A stretch of 64,000 bases of DNA, from assembly GCF_014197145.1 (NCBI RefSeq), contig NZ_JACIEZ010000006.1, forward strand, positions 124,001 through 188,000, given 5' to 3'. The notes beneath the pieces were generated by a model that saw nothing but the letters and a program-made list of their open reading frames with translations, did not search any database and was not told the DNA's origin. Source of the DNA: Gellertiella hungarica (lineage in GTDB: Bacteria; Pseudomonadota; Alphaproteobacteria; Rhizobiales; Rhizobiaceae). A program made the translations under genes and the position numbers. Shown here piece by piece: positions 16,629 to 25,704 of the stretch (the first letter of the stretch is position 1; each line of letters starts with the position of its first letter).

Positions 16629-17414
16629 ATGTCTGCCACTGCACTTCAACAGCTCGCAACCGCCCTTCTTTCCGGTTCGGTGAAGGTCATCGACCTGACC
16701 GCACCGCTCGGTCCCGACACGCCCGTCATCAAGCTGCCGCCCGAAATCGCCGTGAACACGCCGGAAGTGAAGGTGCACAATATCTCCCACTATGACAAGA
16801 ACGGTCCGTTCTGGGCGTGGAACTGGCTGGAACTCGGCGAGCATACCGGCACCCATTTCGATGCGCCGGTTCACTGGATCACCGGCAAGGACTATGCCGA
16901 CGGCACGACCGACCGCATTCCCGCGCAGAATTTCGTCGCCCCCGTCAACGTGATCGACTGCTCGGCCGAAGCCGCCAAGGACCCGGATTTCCTGCTGACG
17001 GCGGACGGCATCAAGGCCTGGGAAGCCAAGCATGGCGCCATCGAGCCGGGCAGCTGGGTGCTGATGCGCACCGACTGGTACAAGCGCAACGGCTCGGCCG
17101 CGACCTTCCTCAATGCCGACGAGAACGGCCCGCATTCGCCCGGCCCGACGCCCGATGCCATCGAATACATCCTTGAAAAAGGCGCGATCGGCTGGGGCAC
17201 CGAATGCATCGGCACGGATGCAGGTGCCGCCGGCGGCATGAACCCGCCCTTCCCGGCGCACAACCTGATGCACAAGGCCAACCGTTACGGCCTCGCCAGC
17301 CTCTGCCACCTCGACCAGCTGCCGCCGAAGGGCGCCGTGCTGATCGCCGCGCCGCTGAAATTCGTCAACGGCACCGGTTCGCCGATCCGCGCGCTGGCGC
17401 TGGTTGCCGGCTGA
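16629..17414 (+). CDS. Metal-dependent cyclase family hydrolase, isatin hydrolase-like
   Basis: A 261-residue member of the cyclase/KynB-like amidohydrolase family. The metal-binding signature is clear: LGEHTGTHFDAPVHW (about 75-88). Its length is closer to isatin hydrolase (~260) than to kynurenine formamidase KynB (~210), and ESGSWVL-type and TECIGTDAGAAGG segments follow the isatin-hydrolase pattern. The predicted reaction is hydrolysis of isatin to isatinate. Neighbours support this: indole monooxygenase-like, IorAB-like and aminobenzoyl-CoA genes. Arylformamidase or another cyclic amide hydrolase remains possible. Confidence 0.75.
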   Translation: MSATALQQLATALLSGSVKVIDLTAPLGPDTPVIKLPPEIAVNTPEVKVHNISHYDKNGPFWAWNWLELGEHTGTHFDAPVHWITGKDYADGTTDRIPAQNFVAPVNVIDCSAEAAKDPDFLLTADGIKAWEAKHGAIEPGSWVLMRTDWYKRNGSAATFLNADENGPHSPGPTPDAIEYILEKGAIGWGTECIGTDAGAAGGMNPPFPAHNLMHKANRYGLASLCHLDQLPPKGAVLIAAPLKFVNGTGSPIRALALVAG

Positions 17415-17431
17415 GGTTTCGGAAGGACTGG

Positions 17432-17460
17432 GAAGCGGGGCCAAAACCCCGCTTCTTCGC
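17432..17460 (+). terminator. Intercistronic hairpin after the cyclase gene
   Basis: A perfect 9-bp stem GAAGCGGGG (17432-17440) / CCCCGCTTC (17447-17455) with loop CCAAAA, followed only by TTCGC. It lies between the cyclase and the second oxidoreductase on the same strand, so it may attenuate rather than fully end transcription. Confidence 0.5.
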
Positions 17461-17480
17461 ATGAGGGAGGATGAGGGGAC

Positions 17481-19070
17481 ATGGAACAGCCGGATTACGT
17501 CATCGTCGGCAGCGGCATCAACGGGCTCGTCGCAGCGGCGCTGCTGGCCAAGAAGGGCAAGCGGGTCACGCTTCTGGAGCGCAACGGAGCGCTGGGCGGC
17601 TGCCTGCGGACCGAAGAACTGACCGCGCCGGGCTTCACCCATGACGTGATGGCCACCACCATGGTGCTGTTCCTCACCTCGCCCGCCTATGGGGCGCTCG
17701 GCAAGGATCTGGAAGCCCGGGGCCTCGAATTCGCCCATGCGGCCCTGCCGACCGGCGTGCTGCGGCCTGATGGATCGCATGCGATATTCTCCATGGACCG
17801 CGCCCGCAACGTGGCGATGATGGAGGCGCTTGCTCCGGGCGATGGCCAGGCTTTTTCCCGCGAGATGGACAGGCTCGGCGGCGACGCCCCCTTCCTCTTT
17901 TCGCTGCTCGGCGGTTCGCTCTGGTCCTGGGGCATGGCGAAGACCGTGCTGAAGGAGGCCTGGCGGCGCGGTTTCCGCAATCTCGCCGGCTGGTTCGGCG
18001 AGGCGCTTTCGCCGGCCCGTACCTATCTGGAAACGAGCTACCGCTCCGAGGTCACCCGCGCGCTCTGGGCGCCGTGGGTGCTGCATACGGGGCTTGGGCC
18101 GGAAAGCGCCTATTCCGCGCAGATGGCCAAGGTGATCGGCTTTGCCATCGAGCTTGCCGGCTGCCCGATCGTCAAGGGCGGGGCGGCCAACCTGGTCAAG
18201 GCTTTCGAAAGGCTCATCACCGATCATGGCGGCACGATCCGCACGGGAGCAGACGTAACAACGATCATCGAAGGCGCGGGCGGCCGCGCGGGCGGCGTGA
18301 CGCTTGCCTCCGGCGAGACGATCCGTGCCATCCATGGCGTGATCTGCTCGGTCGCACCCGGCCAGCTCTATGGCACACTGCTGAAGGCCTGGGACGCGCC
18401 ACTTCCCGACGCGGTGAAGGAGGGTCTTTCCACGTTCCGCCACGGCAAGGGCAACATGCAGATCCACTACGCGCTGAAAAGCCCGCCGCGCTGGAAGGCG
18501 GGGGCGGAGCTTGCCGACGTGGCGCTGCTTCATCTCACGCCCGGCCTCGACGGCGTGTCGAAGGCAGCGAACGAGGCGGAACGCGGGCTGCTGCCCGCCG
18601 AGCCCACCGTCTGCGTGGGACAGCCGACCGCCTTCGACAAGAGCCGCGCGCCGGAGGGACAGGCGGTGCTGTGGCTGCAATTGCCCGAAGCGCCGCGCTT
18701 CCTCAAGGGGGATGCGGCGGGCGAAATCGCCATCGGCGCGGACGGCCAGTGGACCGAGGAGATCCGCGAGCGCTACGCGGACCGGATCGAGGCGATGCTG
18801 GCCGAGCGGATCGAGAATTTCCGCGACAGCGTGATCGCGCGCCGCGCCTTCTCGCCGGCCGATCTCGAGAAGATGAACGTCAATCTGGTCGGCGGCGACC
18901 CCTATGGCGGCTTCTGCGGCCTCGACCAGTTTTTCCTGTGGCGCCCGTTCAAGTCTTCTGTTAACCACACCACCCACATTCCGGGGCTCTACCATATCGG
19001 CGCCTCGACCCATCCCGGGCCGGGATTGGGTGGCGGCTCCGGTTTCCTCTTGGCCTCTTCCCTGAAGTAA
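17481..19070 (+). CDS. Phytoene-desaturase-like NAD(P)/FAD oxidoreductase (copy 2)
   Basis: A 529-residue paralogue of the divergent flavoprotein at 14.7-16.3 kb. N terminus: YVIVGSGINGLVAAALLAKKG and ERNGALGGCLRTEE; C terminus: GLYHIGASTHPGPGLGGGSG. Shared blocks such as EPTVCVGQPTAFDKSRAPEG and RRAFSPADLEKMNVNLVGGD are also found in copy 1 in similar form. Placed between the isatin-hydrolase-like gene and a MarR gene, it probably acts in the same pathway, perhaps forming a heteromer with copy 1. The substrate is not known. Confidence 0.8.
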   Translation: MEQPDYVIVGSGINGLVAAALLAKKGKRVTLLERNGALGGCLRTEELTAPGFTHDVMATTMVLFLTSPAYGALGKDLEARGLEFAHAALPTGVLRPDGSHAIFSMDRARNVAMMEALAPGDGQAFSREMDRLGGDAPFLFSLLGGSLWSWGMAKTVLKEAWRRGFRNLAGWFGEALSPARTYLETSYRSEVTRALWAPWVLHTGLGPESAYSAQMAKVIGFAIELAGCPIVKGGAANLVKAFERLITDHGGTIRTGADVTTIIEGAGGRAGGVTLASGETIRAIHGVICSVAPGQLYGTLLKAWDAPLPDAVKEGLSTFRHGKGNMQIHYALKSPPRWKAGAELADVALLHLTPGLDGVSKAANEAERGLLPAEPTVCVGQPTAFDKSRAPEGQAVLWLQLPEAPRFLKGDAAGEIAIGADGQWTEEIRERYADRIEAMLAERIENFRDSVIARRAFSPADLEKMNVNLVGGDPYGGFCGLDQFFLWRPFKSSVNHTTHIPGLYHIGASTHPGPGLGGGSGFLLASSLK

Positions 19071-19101
19071 TCGAAACCAACGAGAAGGCAGGACAATCCG
19101 C

Positions 19102-19608
19102 ATGGAAGACCGGTTTTCAGGCAGGATCTTGCGCCGTCCAGGCGATGCGGACGAAACCCAGCCGACCATGGGAGAGATCGGGCTCAACCAGTTTGCGCCC
19201 TATCTGATGAACCGGATCGCGGCGCGCTGGAACGCCAACCTGGCGGAAGAGCTGAAGACGCACGACATCACCACTACCAAGATGCGGGCGCTCGCCATCC
19301 TGACGCTGACGCCCTCGCTGACGATCAACGAGCTCTCGGTCTTTGCGGTCACCGAACAGTCGACCATGAGCCGGACGCTCGATTCGCTGGAAGAGCAGGG
19401 CTACATCCGCCGCCAGCCGCGCGCGGAGGACATGCGCATCCGCGATGTCTCGATCACCGAAGAGGGCCGCGCCGCCTTCGGCAAGGTCTGGCCCACCATG
19501 TACGACCTCTTCCTGCACATGTTCGACGGCGTGGACGAGGAGGAATACAAGCAGTTCCTCTCCGTGCTCCACCGCATCCTCACCAATATCCGGCGCCACG
19601 AGATCTGA
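19102..19608 (+). CDS. MarR family transcriptional regulator
   Basis: A 168-residue winged-helix regulator. The DNA-binding core is about 60-125 (TINELSVFAVTEQSTMSRTLDSLEEQGYI, then the wing RQPRAEDMRIRDVSITEEGRAAF). It follows the copy-2 oxidoreductase by 31 bp and is probably co-transcribed. It is a candidate for binding the element shared by the cyclase and iorA promoters. An internal ATG at 19168 (MGEIGLNQF) could be the true start, since the first 22 residues are not conserved-looking. Confidence 0.85.
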   Translation: MEDRFSGRILRRPGDADETQPTMGEIGLNQFAPYLMNRIAARWNANLAEELKTHDITTTKMRALAILTLTPSLTINELSVFAVTEQSTMSRTLDSLEEQGYIRRQPRAEDMRIRDVSITEEGRAAFGKVWPTMYDLFLHMFDGVDEEEYKQFLSVLHRILTNIRRHEI

Positions 19609-20069
19609 GGATCGGGGCGCATCGCGGCACGGTGGTGGTAGCCGATGGCATGTCTGTGGCTCGCAAACGGTCGAGTTTGCCGCACCGCACCCCCCTCTGT
19701 CCCTGCACCACGACGCCTTTGCCGCACCGACCCCCCTCTGCCCTGCAAACCGTCGAGTTTGCAGATGCGCACCCCCCCTCTGCCCTGCCGGGCATCTCCC
19801 CCTCAAGGGGGGAGATCGGGATGGGGTTTATGAGGGCAGTCCCCAGCCAACGTATCTGCAATTGAGACGCTTGTTGTTTGAGGAAACCAAAAACCGCAAT
19901 GTCGATCTCCCCCCTTGAGGGGGAGATGTCCCGGCAGGGACAGAGGGGGGTGCACATCGGCAGATTCGACGTAGTGCGAGGCAGAGCAGGGTGCGGTGCC
20001 TCAAACTCCACGCCATGCCGACAGAGGGGCTGCGGCGCGTGAAACGCAGCACCCCGCTCCCGCCTCACC
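19609..20069. repeat. Rhizobial-type mosaic of intergenic palindromes
   Basis: A 461-bp gap without a convincing gene. It contains two copies of a GCAAAC-N6-GTTTGC palindrome (19664-19681 and 19746-19763), several copies of a CACCCCCCTCTG(T)CCCTG unit, and a ~50-bp inverted repeat whose arms (about 19766-19815 and 19905-19955) each hold CATCTCCCCCTCAAGGGGG-like sequence. This mosaic form is typical of short interspersed repeats in Rhizobiaceae. It separates convergent genes (marR and iorB) and could act in RNA processing or termination. Confidence 0.7.
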
Positions 20070-21620
20070 TCAAAGCGAAGCCACCGTCTTCAATGCGCCG
20101 TCAAGCGCGATGCCGTCCTCGTCCAGAAGGGCGGCCTGGCGGAGGCGGCGGAGCCAGTCGGCACCGTCTTCCCGGGCCTCGAGCAGCGGCAGGGCGGAAA
20201 GCACCCGGTCGAACTTGGAGATCCCGCGCACATGGGTGCCGGAATAGCCCTTGACCAGCCGGCGGCACTTCAGCACCTCGACGGCGAGAGCGTAATTCTT
20301 CGGAAGCAAGGCCAGGGCCTTGTCCAGCCATTCGGCGGTGAAGGCCATTTCGCGGGCGTGGCGCAGCGTGCCGCGGCGGAAGCGGCGCATGCCGGAGACC
20401 ATGTAGAGCCCGAGGAACCAGAAGATCGTGCCGGTTTTCACCCGCCGGCCCTTGTTCACGCGCCGGTCGAGGAAATCGTAGAGCCCCTTGTTTTCCTCGA
20501 TCCAGCGGCCGAGGCCCTTCGGCAGGGTACCGCAGACTTCCTCCATGCGCGGATGCATGAACTCGGTGGCGTAGAGGATCTGGTCACCCTTGACTCCCAC
20601 TTCCTTCTTCACCCGGTCGAAGCGGGAGCCGCGCACCTTGAGGTCCGCCACGCGGATGACATCGTCATAGGCCATGGCGATGGCGAGATATTTCGCGGCT
20701 TCAGCGGTGAAGGCGAAGCCGTGCGCCTCGCCACCCGACTGGCGGTCGCGGGAGAAAAGGTCGGCGAGCCGGTCGAGATACTCGCCCGCATAGGCCGGAT
20801 CCTGGAAATCTGTGAGCTTTCTGACACCCGCATAGGCCATCGGCTGGAGGGAGAGCGGCAGGCTGGACTTGAGCTTTGAAACGAGCGCGTCCAGCACCGG
20901 ATGGCCGGTCCGCTCCGGCGGGGGCGGCAGATGCTTGTCGGCCTTCGGCTTCGGATCGATCTTCGGCTTTTCGAGCGCGTGGTCATAGGCGGCCGCGAAG
21001 GTCTTCAGGCTCGGCTCGATGCCCTTGCCGCCGGCGCGGATTACCGCCTCGAAATCCTCCCGGCTGAAGGGCAGCACGCCCGAAGCCGCGAAGGCGCCGA
21101 ACAGGGCGGAAGAAATGACGCTGCCGTTCTTCGCCGCAATCGCTTCCATGTCGAAGGCGATGGTGCGTTTGGCGGCAAAATCCGTGGCGGAGATGACGAG
21201 CGTCGGATCGGCAATGCCATTGCCCGGCTTTTCCTTTTCAGCCACGGCATAGGAGCGGTGGGTCGAGGTGATCAGTGTCGTCTGGCCGGGGGTGACCACA
21301 CCGCGCAGCACGGAGCGGCCGGCCTCCATCAGTTCGGCGGCAATCACCACATCCACGTCGCCCGGCGTCGGCATCAGCGACAGTGTCGGCTCGCGGTTCA
21401 CATCGCCGGGGATCGTCTCGATGTAGTAGATGGTGGCGCCCGTGCGCTGGGCAACGCCCGGCACGGAGGTGGACTGGGCCACCCAGCCCTTCATCTCGGC
21501 CAGCGCCACGATCCAGTCGGAGAGAACGCCGCCGCCCTGGCCGCCCATGGCGAGGATGGCGATGGTGACGGGCTTGGCGGTCGAAAGACGGGCGCGCCCG
21601 GAGATCGATGCATCATCCAT
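20070..21620 (-). CDS. iorB: Indolepyruvate:ferredoxin oxidoreductase beta-type subunit, long form
   Basis: A 516-residue protein. The N-terminal ~200 residues form the 2-oxoacid:ferredoxin oxidoreductase gamma-type domain (VTIAILAMGGQGGGVLSDWI; GVAQRTGATIYYIE). A further ~300-residue C-terminal extension (about 220-516) is absent from short archaeal IorB (~200 residues) but typical of the proteobacterial long form. It starts 3 bp after iorA and works with it to oxidatively decarboxylate an aryl 2-oxoacid to an aryl-CoA. Annotated substrate is indolepyruvate; isatinate is my alternative (see findings). Confidence 0.85.
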   Translation of the reverse strand: MDDASISGRARLSTAKPVTIAILAMGGQGGGVLSDWIVALAEMKGWVAQSTSVPGVAQRTGATIYYIETIPGDVNREPTLSLMPTPGDVDVVIAAELMEAGRSVLRGVVTPGQTTLITSTHRSYAVAEKEKPGNGIADPTLVISATDFAAKRTIAFDMEAIAAKNGSVISSALFGAFAASGVLPFSREDFEAVIRAGGKGIEPSLKTFAAAYDHALEKPKIDPKPKADKHLPPPPERTGHPVLDALVSKLKSSLPLSLQPMAYAGVRKLTDFQDPAYAGEYLDRLADLFSRDRQSGGEAHGFAFTAEAAKYLAIAMAYDDVIRVADLKVRGSRFDRVKKEVGVKGDQILYATEFMHPRMEEVCGTLPKGLGRWIEENKGLYDFLDRRVNKGRRVKTGTIFWFLGLYMVSGMRRFRRGTLRHAREMAFTAEWLDKALALLPKNYALAVEVLKCRRLVKGYSGTHVRGISKFDRVLSALPLLEAREDGADWLRRLRQAALLDEDGIALDGALKTVASL

Positions 21621-21623
21621 GGA

Positions 21624-23783
21624 TCAGGCTCCTTCGGCGAAGAGGACGCGGCGGCTTTCGCGGCGGCGCTGCAGCCAGCCGATGACCTTGCTGCGCACGG
21701 AGGCGAGGAAACGGTCCCAGCCGGTCGGGTTCATGATGACATCGGCCCGGTAGAAGGAGGGGCAGAGCACGGCGGCTTCCGACACTTCCCCGCAATTGCC
21801 GCAGCCGACGCAGGAATTGTCGATGGCTGCGACCGGATCGTCCCTCAGCGGGTCATTCGTCTCCTTGACCGACAGCGACGGACAGCCGGACAGGCGGATG
21901 CAGGCGTGATCGCCGGTGCAGACATCCTCGTCCACGCCGAAGCGCTCCTTGACCATACGCTTGCCCGCCTTCACCGCAGCGGCGAATTGCGGCTTGATGC
22001 GGCGCTGCTTGTTGAGCATGCATTCGGAGGAGGCAACGATGATCTTCGGCCCCTTCTCCTTCGTCGTCAGCGCCTCGCGCAGCGTGTCGCGCATCTTCGC
22101 CACGTCATAGGTGCGGTCGATCTGGCGCACCCAGGTGGCGCCGATGCCCTTCACCGCCGCGACGATGGAATTGTTGGTCTTGCGGCGCGGATTTTCCGCG
22201 CGGGAGGAGAGGATGTCCTGCCCGCCCGTCGCCGCCGAGTAGAAATTGTCGACGATCAGCATCACGCCGTCCTGCTTGTTGAAGACGGCATTGCCGACCG
22301 AAGTCGCAAGCCCGTTGTGCCAGAAGCCGCCATCGCCCATCACGGAGATGGCGCGCTTGCCGGCTTCCACATTGAAGGCCGAGGCCGAGGCCGGGCCGAG
22401 GCCATAACCCATGGTCGTGCCGCCGATATTGAAGGGCGGCAGGATGGAGAAGAGGTGGCAGCCGATATCGGCAGAGACGTGGTGCGGACCGAGCTCCTTC
22501 TCGACCAGCTTCATGGCCGCGAAGATCGGCCGCTCCGGACAGCCCGTGCAGAAGCCTGCCGGGCGCGGCGGCACGACGGTGGCGAGCGCCTTCACCCGCT
22601 CGTCGGACAGCACCGGCGACGGGTCCGGCACCGGCGGACGATTGCCGAGCAGCGGGCTTGCATGCGCCTCGAGGAAGGAGGTGAGCCCCTTCAGCATGAC
22701 GGGCGCAGTATATTCCCCGCCCATCGGCAGCACGTCCTTGCCGGAAATGCGGGTCTGGATGTCGCGGCGGCGGAGCAGCGTGTTCAGCCCCTGCTCGATA
22801 TAGTCGGGGGCGCCCTCCTCCACCATCAGCACGGCCTTCTTGCCCTGGCAGAAGGCGATCACCTCGTCGTCGATCATCGGATAGGCGACGTTCATGACGT
22901 AGATGGGCACGAGGCTTTCGCCATAGACATCGGCAAGGCCAAGCTGCTGCAGGCCGCGCAGCACGCCGTTATAGAGGCCGCCGACGGTGATGATGCCGAT
23001 CTCTCCGGTCTCGGGACCGAAGAATTCGTTGAGCTTGCGCTCCTTGACGAAATTGACCGCGGCCGGCCAGCGGCGCTCCAGCTTGTCCTTCTCGTGACCG
23101 AAGGAGGCGGGCGGCAGCACGATGCGGTTGACGTCACGAACCGGGTTTTCCATCGCCTCCTTCAGGGTGAAGGCCGGGCGGCGGTTGTCCTTTGCGACGA
23201 ACTGGCCATGGACATGGCAGGCGCGGATGCGGACCTGCAGCATGACGGGCGTGTTGGATGCTTCCGAGAGCTCGAAACCGTCCTCCACCGCCTTGACGAT
23301 GGAGGGCAGGTTCGGGCGCGGATCGAGGAGCCACATCTGCGACTTCATCGCATAGGCATGGCTGCGCTCCTGCATGATCGAGGAGCCTTCGCCGTAATCT
23401 TCGCCGATGATGATGAGCGCGCCGCCGGTGACCCCGCCGGACGAGAGGTTGGAGAGCGCATCGGAGGCGACATTGGTGCCGGCGGTGGACTTCCAGGTAA
23501 CGGCGCCGCGCACGGGATACATGACCGAGGCCGAGAGCATGGCCGCAGCGGCGGCTTCCGAGGCGGATGTCTCGAAATGGACGCCGAGATCCTCCATCAC
23601 GTCCTTGGCATCCGCCAGGACATCCATGAGGTGCGAGATCGGCGAGCCCTGATAGCCGCCCACATAGGAGACGCCGGATTGGAGAAGCGCCTTGGTGATG
23701 GCGAGGATGCCCTCGCCGCGAAAGATCTCGCCCTCGCCGAGCTTCAGATCCTCGACCTCGCGCGCAAACGATCGTTCAGCCAC
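21624..23783 (-). CDS. iorA: Indolepyruvate:ferredoxin oxidoreductase alpha-type subunit
   Basis: A 719-residue TPP enzyme. Pyrimidine-binding domain N-terminal (EGILAITKALLQSGVSYVGGYQGSPISH), TPP-binding domain about 430-560 (CTGCPERPIFAAM; MGDGGFWHNGLATSVGNAV), and C-terminal iron-sulfur cysteines (CTGDHACIRLSGCPSL; SCVGCGNCGEV; VLCPSF). The reaction family is 2-oxoacid + CoA to acyl-CoA + CO2 with ferredoxin reduction. The start is GTG 23783, fixed by AAGGAGG just upstream. It is divergent from the ABC importer genes and carries element B in its promoter region. Confidence 0.88.
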   Translation of the reverse strand: MAERSFAREVEDLKLGEGEIFRGEGILAITKALLQSGVSYVGGYQGSPISHLMDVLADAKDVMEDLGVHFETSASEAAAAAMLSASVMYPVRGAVTWKSTAGTNVASDALSNLSSGGVTGGALIIIGEDYGEGSSIMQERSHAYAMKSQMWLLDPRPNLPSIVKAVEDGFELSEASNTPVMLQVRIRACHVHGQFVAKDNRRPAFTLKEAMENPVRDVNRIVLPPASFGHEKDKLERRWPAAVNFVKERKLNEFFGPETGEIGIITVGGLYNGVLRGLQQLGLADVYGESLVPIYVMNVAYPMIDDEVIAFCQGKKAVLMVEEGAPDYIEQGLNTLLRRRDIQTRISGKDVLPMGGEYTAPVMLKGLTSFLEAHASPLLGNRPPVPDPSPVLSDERVKALATVVPPRPAGFCTGCPERPIFAAMKLVEKELGPHHVSADIGCHLFSILPPFNIGGTTMGYGLGPASASAFNVEAGKRAISVMGDGGFWHNGLATSVGNAVFNKQDGVMLIVDNFYSAATGGQDILSSRAENPRRKTNNSIVAAVKGIGATWVRQIDRTYDVAKMRDTLREALTTKEKGPKIIVASSECMLNKQRRIKPQFAAAVKAGKRMVKERFGVDEDVCTGDHACIRLSGCPSLSVKETNDPLRDDPVAAIDNSCVGCGNCGEVSEAAVLCPSFYRADVIMNPTGWDRFLASVRSKVIGWLQRRRESRRVLFAEGA

Positions 23784-24162
23784 GGGGATCCTCCTTCGCC
23801 CTTGCCGGGCGCCCAAGCATTTAAAATTTGCAAAAACATATTTTGAGGAAAAGCCCGCTGTCAACGATGTTTTGCAGGAAAGCCCTATTCCCTTGAAATG
23901 AAGCGGAACGGGCACGAGGACGCTTGCGTGGATTTATATGCTGTGACATACATATTGCGCCTGACGGTCCGTTGTTCAGTGGAGGGAGCCCTAAAACGGT
24001 GCGCAGGCCGGGATGAGTGCCAAGAGTGCAGGGCTGAAAAAGCCGGCCATCCCGCGGCGACGGCAATCATTATTCCGAAAGACAAGACAAGGAAGCGGCG
24101 CAGGTCCCGAGAGGAAAAGGGACGGCGGATCGCTTGAAACCAGGGAACGACGGAGTTTGTCC
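23784..24162. other. Divergent regulatory region iorA / ABC importer
   Basis: A 379-bp stretch without a convincing gene. Two AT-rich spots stand out: element B at 23826-23847 near iorA, and an ATATG-N10-CATAT inverted repeat (23936-23955) holding GTGACATACATATTGC, about 210 bp before the importer gene. The rest looks like leader sequence. Confidence 0.6.
23826..23847. promoter_or_regulatory. Operator-like element B, shared with the cyclase promoter
   Basis: The site reads TTGCAA-AA-ACATATTTTG; inside it CAAAA-ACATA-TTTTG (23831-23845) is an exact inverted repeat around a 5-bp spacer. It matches element A at 16526-16547 in 18 of 22 positions and lies ~45 bp upstream of the iorA GTG. Confidence 0.65.
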
Positions 24163-25698
24163 ATGACCCACATCACCAGACGCGAAACACTGGCGCTCGG
24201 CGCAGCCGCCTTCCTGGCGGGCATTCTCGGCGGGCACCACAAGGTGCTGGCCGCCGAAGAAGGCACGCTGACCATTGCCTATAACGTGAACCTGCCCTCC
24301 TTCGACCCGACGGTCGGCCCCTCGGCGGTGAACCCGACGATCCAGGCGATCTACCGCTCCGTCTTCGACCAGTTCATCGGCCAGAAGCCGGACCTCTCCT
24401 TCGAGCCGGGCCTGCTCACCGAATGGGGCTGGAACGACGACAAGACCAAGCTCTGGATGACGGTCCGCGAGGGCGTGACCTGGCATGACGGCTCGCCTTT
24501 TACGGCTGAGGACGTGGTCTGGTCGCTGGAGCGCGCCGCCAAGCAGGAAACGGGCAACCCGATCCAGTTCATCTGGTCGACCGCCGGCAACTACAAGATC
24601 GAAGGCAACAAGATCACTGCCGACGTGGTGCGCTTCGAGCCGACCTTCTTCAAGTGGATGGCCTTCCTGACCGGCTATGTGCTGCCCAAGGCCTATTACG
24701 AGAAGGTGGGCGCGGAAGGCTTCGAGAAGAAGCCGATCGGCACCGGCCCCTACATGGTGGACGAATATCAGGGCAACGCCTTCCTGCGCCTGAAAGCCAA
24801 TCCCAACTATTTCGGCGGCAAGCCCACTTTCGACACGGTCATCTTCAAGTTCGTGCCCGACACGACGAGCCGCGTGGCCGAAATCGAATCCGGCGCCTCC
24901 GACGTGACGCTCGAAATCCCCTATGAGGAATTCGACCGCCTGAAGGGCAAGGAAGGGCTTGCCGGCGTCGCAACCCCGATCTCCGACATCGGCATGATCT
25001 TCCTCAACAACATCGAGGTGATGAACGACAAGAACGTGCGTCTTGCCGCCCATCATGCCATCGACAAGGACGCCATCGTCAAGCGGCTGCTCAAGGGTTA
25101 CGGCGTGCCGATCGACACGCTGGAAGCGCCGGAATACGACGCCTACGATGCCTCCATCAAGGTTGGCTACGATCCGGAAAAGGCCAAGGAACTGCTCGCC
25201 GCGTCCGGCTATTCCACCGACAAGCCCGCCAAGTTCAAGATCCAGACGACCCGCGGCTTCAAGCCCAAGGACTACGAGATGATCCAGGCGATCGTCGGCA
25301 TGTGGCGCAAGGTGGGCATCGAGGCCGAGATCGAGGTCTACGAAATCGCCAAGCATTACGAGCTGCGCGCTGCCGACCAGCTGGCGCCGGCCGCCTTCTA
25401 CAACTGGGGCAATGCCATCGGCGACCCGACCACCTCCACCGGCTTTGCCATGTTCGGCCCCTCGCCGCACTCGGTCTGGAACACCGACGACCTCGACGCC
25501 AAGATCGGCCCGCTCTGGGGCGAGAAGGACGAGGAAAAGCGAATCGCCGGCTGGAAAGAGGTCAGCAAGTACATTGCCGAGCAGGGCTATGTGATCCCGG
25601 TTCTGCAGTATGTGCAGCCGATCGTCTACAAGTCCTCGCTGAAGGTGACGCCGAACGTATCCGGCGCGCTGCAGCCGACGCTCGTCTCCAAGGCCTGA
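24163..25698 (+). CDS. ABC importer substrate-binding protein, family 5
   Basis: A 511-residue extracellular solute-binding protein family 5 (DppA/OppA class). It begins with a twin-arginine-like signal (RRETLALGAAAFLAG) ending near VLAAEEG. Family hallmarks include GLLTEWGWNDDKTKLWMTVREGVTWHDGSPFTAEDVVWSLER and GTGPYMV. ATG 24163 is favoured over upstream ATGs because it gives the signal sequence. First gene of a five-gene importer operon. The ligand is not necessarily a peptide; in this setting it may be an indolic amide or conjugate, which is inference. Confidence 0.9.
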   Translation: MTHITRRETLALGAAAFLAGILGGHHKVLAAEEGTLTIAYNVNLPSFDPTVGPSAVNPTIQAIYRSVFDQFIGQKPDLSFEPGLLTEWGWNDDKTKLWMTVREGVTWHDGSPFTAEDVVWSLERAAKQETGNPIQFIWSTAGNYKIEGNKITADVVRFEPTFFKWMAFLTGYVLPKAYYEKVGAEGFEKKPIGTGPYMVDEYQGNAFLRLKANPNYFGGKPTFDTVIFKFVPDTTSRVAEIESGASDVTLEIPYEEFDRLKGKEGLAGVATPISDIGMIFLNNIEVMNDKNVRLAAHHAIDKDAIVKRLLKGYGVPIDTLEAPEYDAYDASIKVGYDPEKAKELLAASGYSTDKPAKFKIQTTRGFKPKDYEMIQAIVGMWRKVGIEAEIEVYEIAKHYELRAADQLAPAAFYNWGNAIGDPTTSTGFAMFGPSPHSVWNTDDLDAKIGPLWGEKDEEKRIAGWKEVSKYIAEQGYVIPVLQYVQPIVYKSSLKVTPNVSGALQPTLVSKA

Positions 25699-25704
25699 CC
25701 GGTC

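Noticed and set aside
16629-17414. Kynurenine formamidase KynB
   Set aside because: The metal motif fits the family, but the protein is longer than KynB and no kynureninase or tryptophan dioxygenase is nearby; isatin hydrolase fits the context better.
20901-23846. 981-codon plus-strand frame across iorA and iorB
   Set aside because: IorA and IorB on the other strand have full domains, coupled spacing and a strong start; the plus-strand product has atypical His/Asp/Gly/Arg-rich composition.
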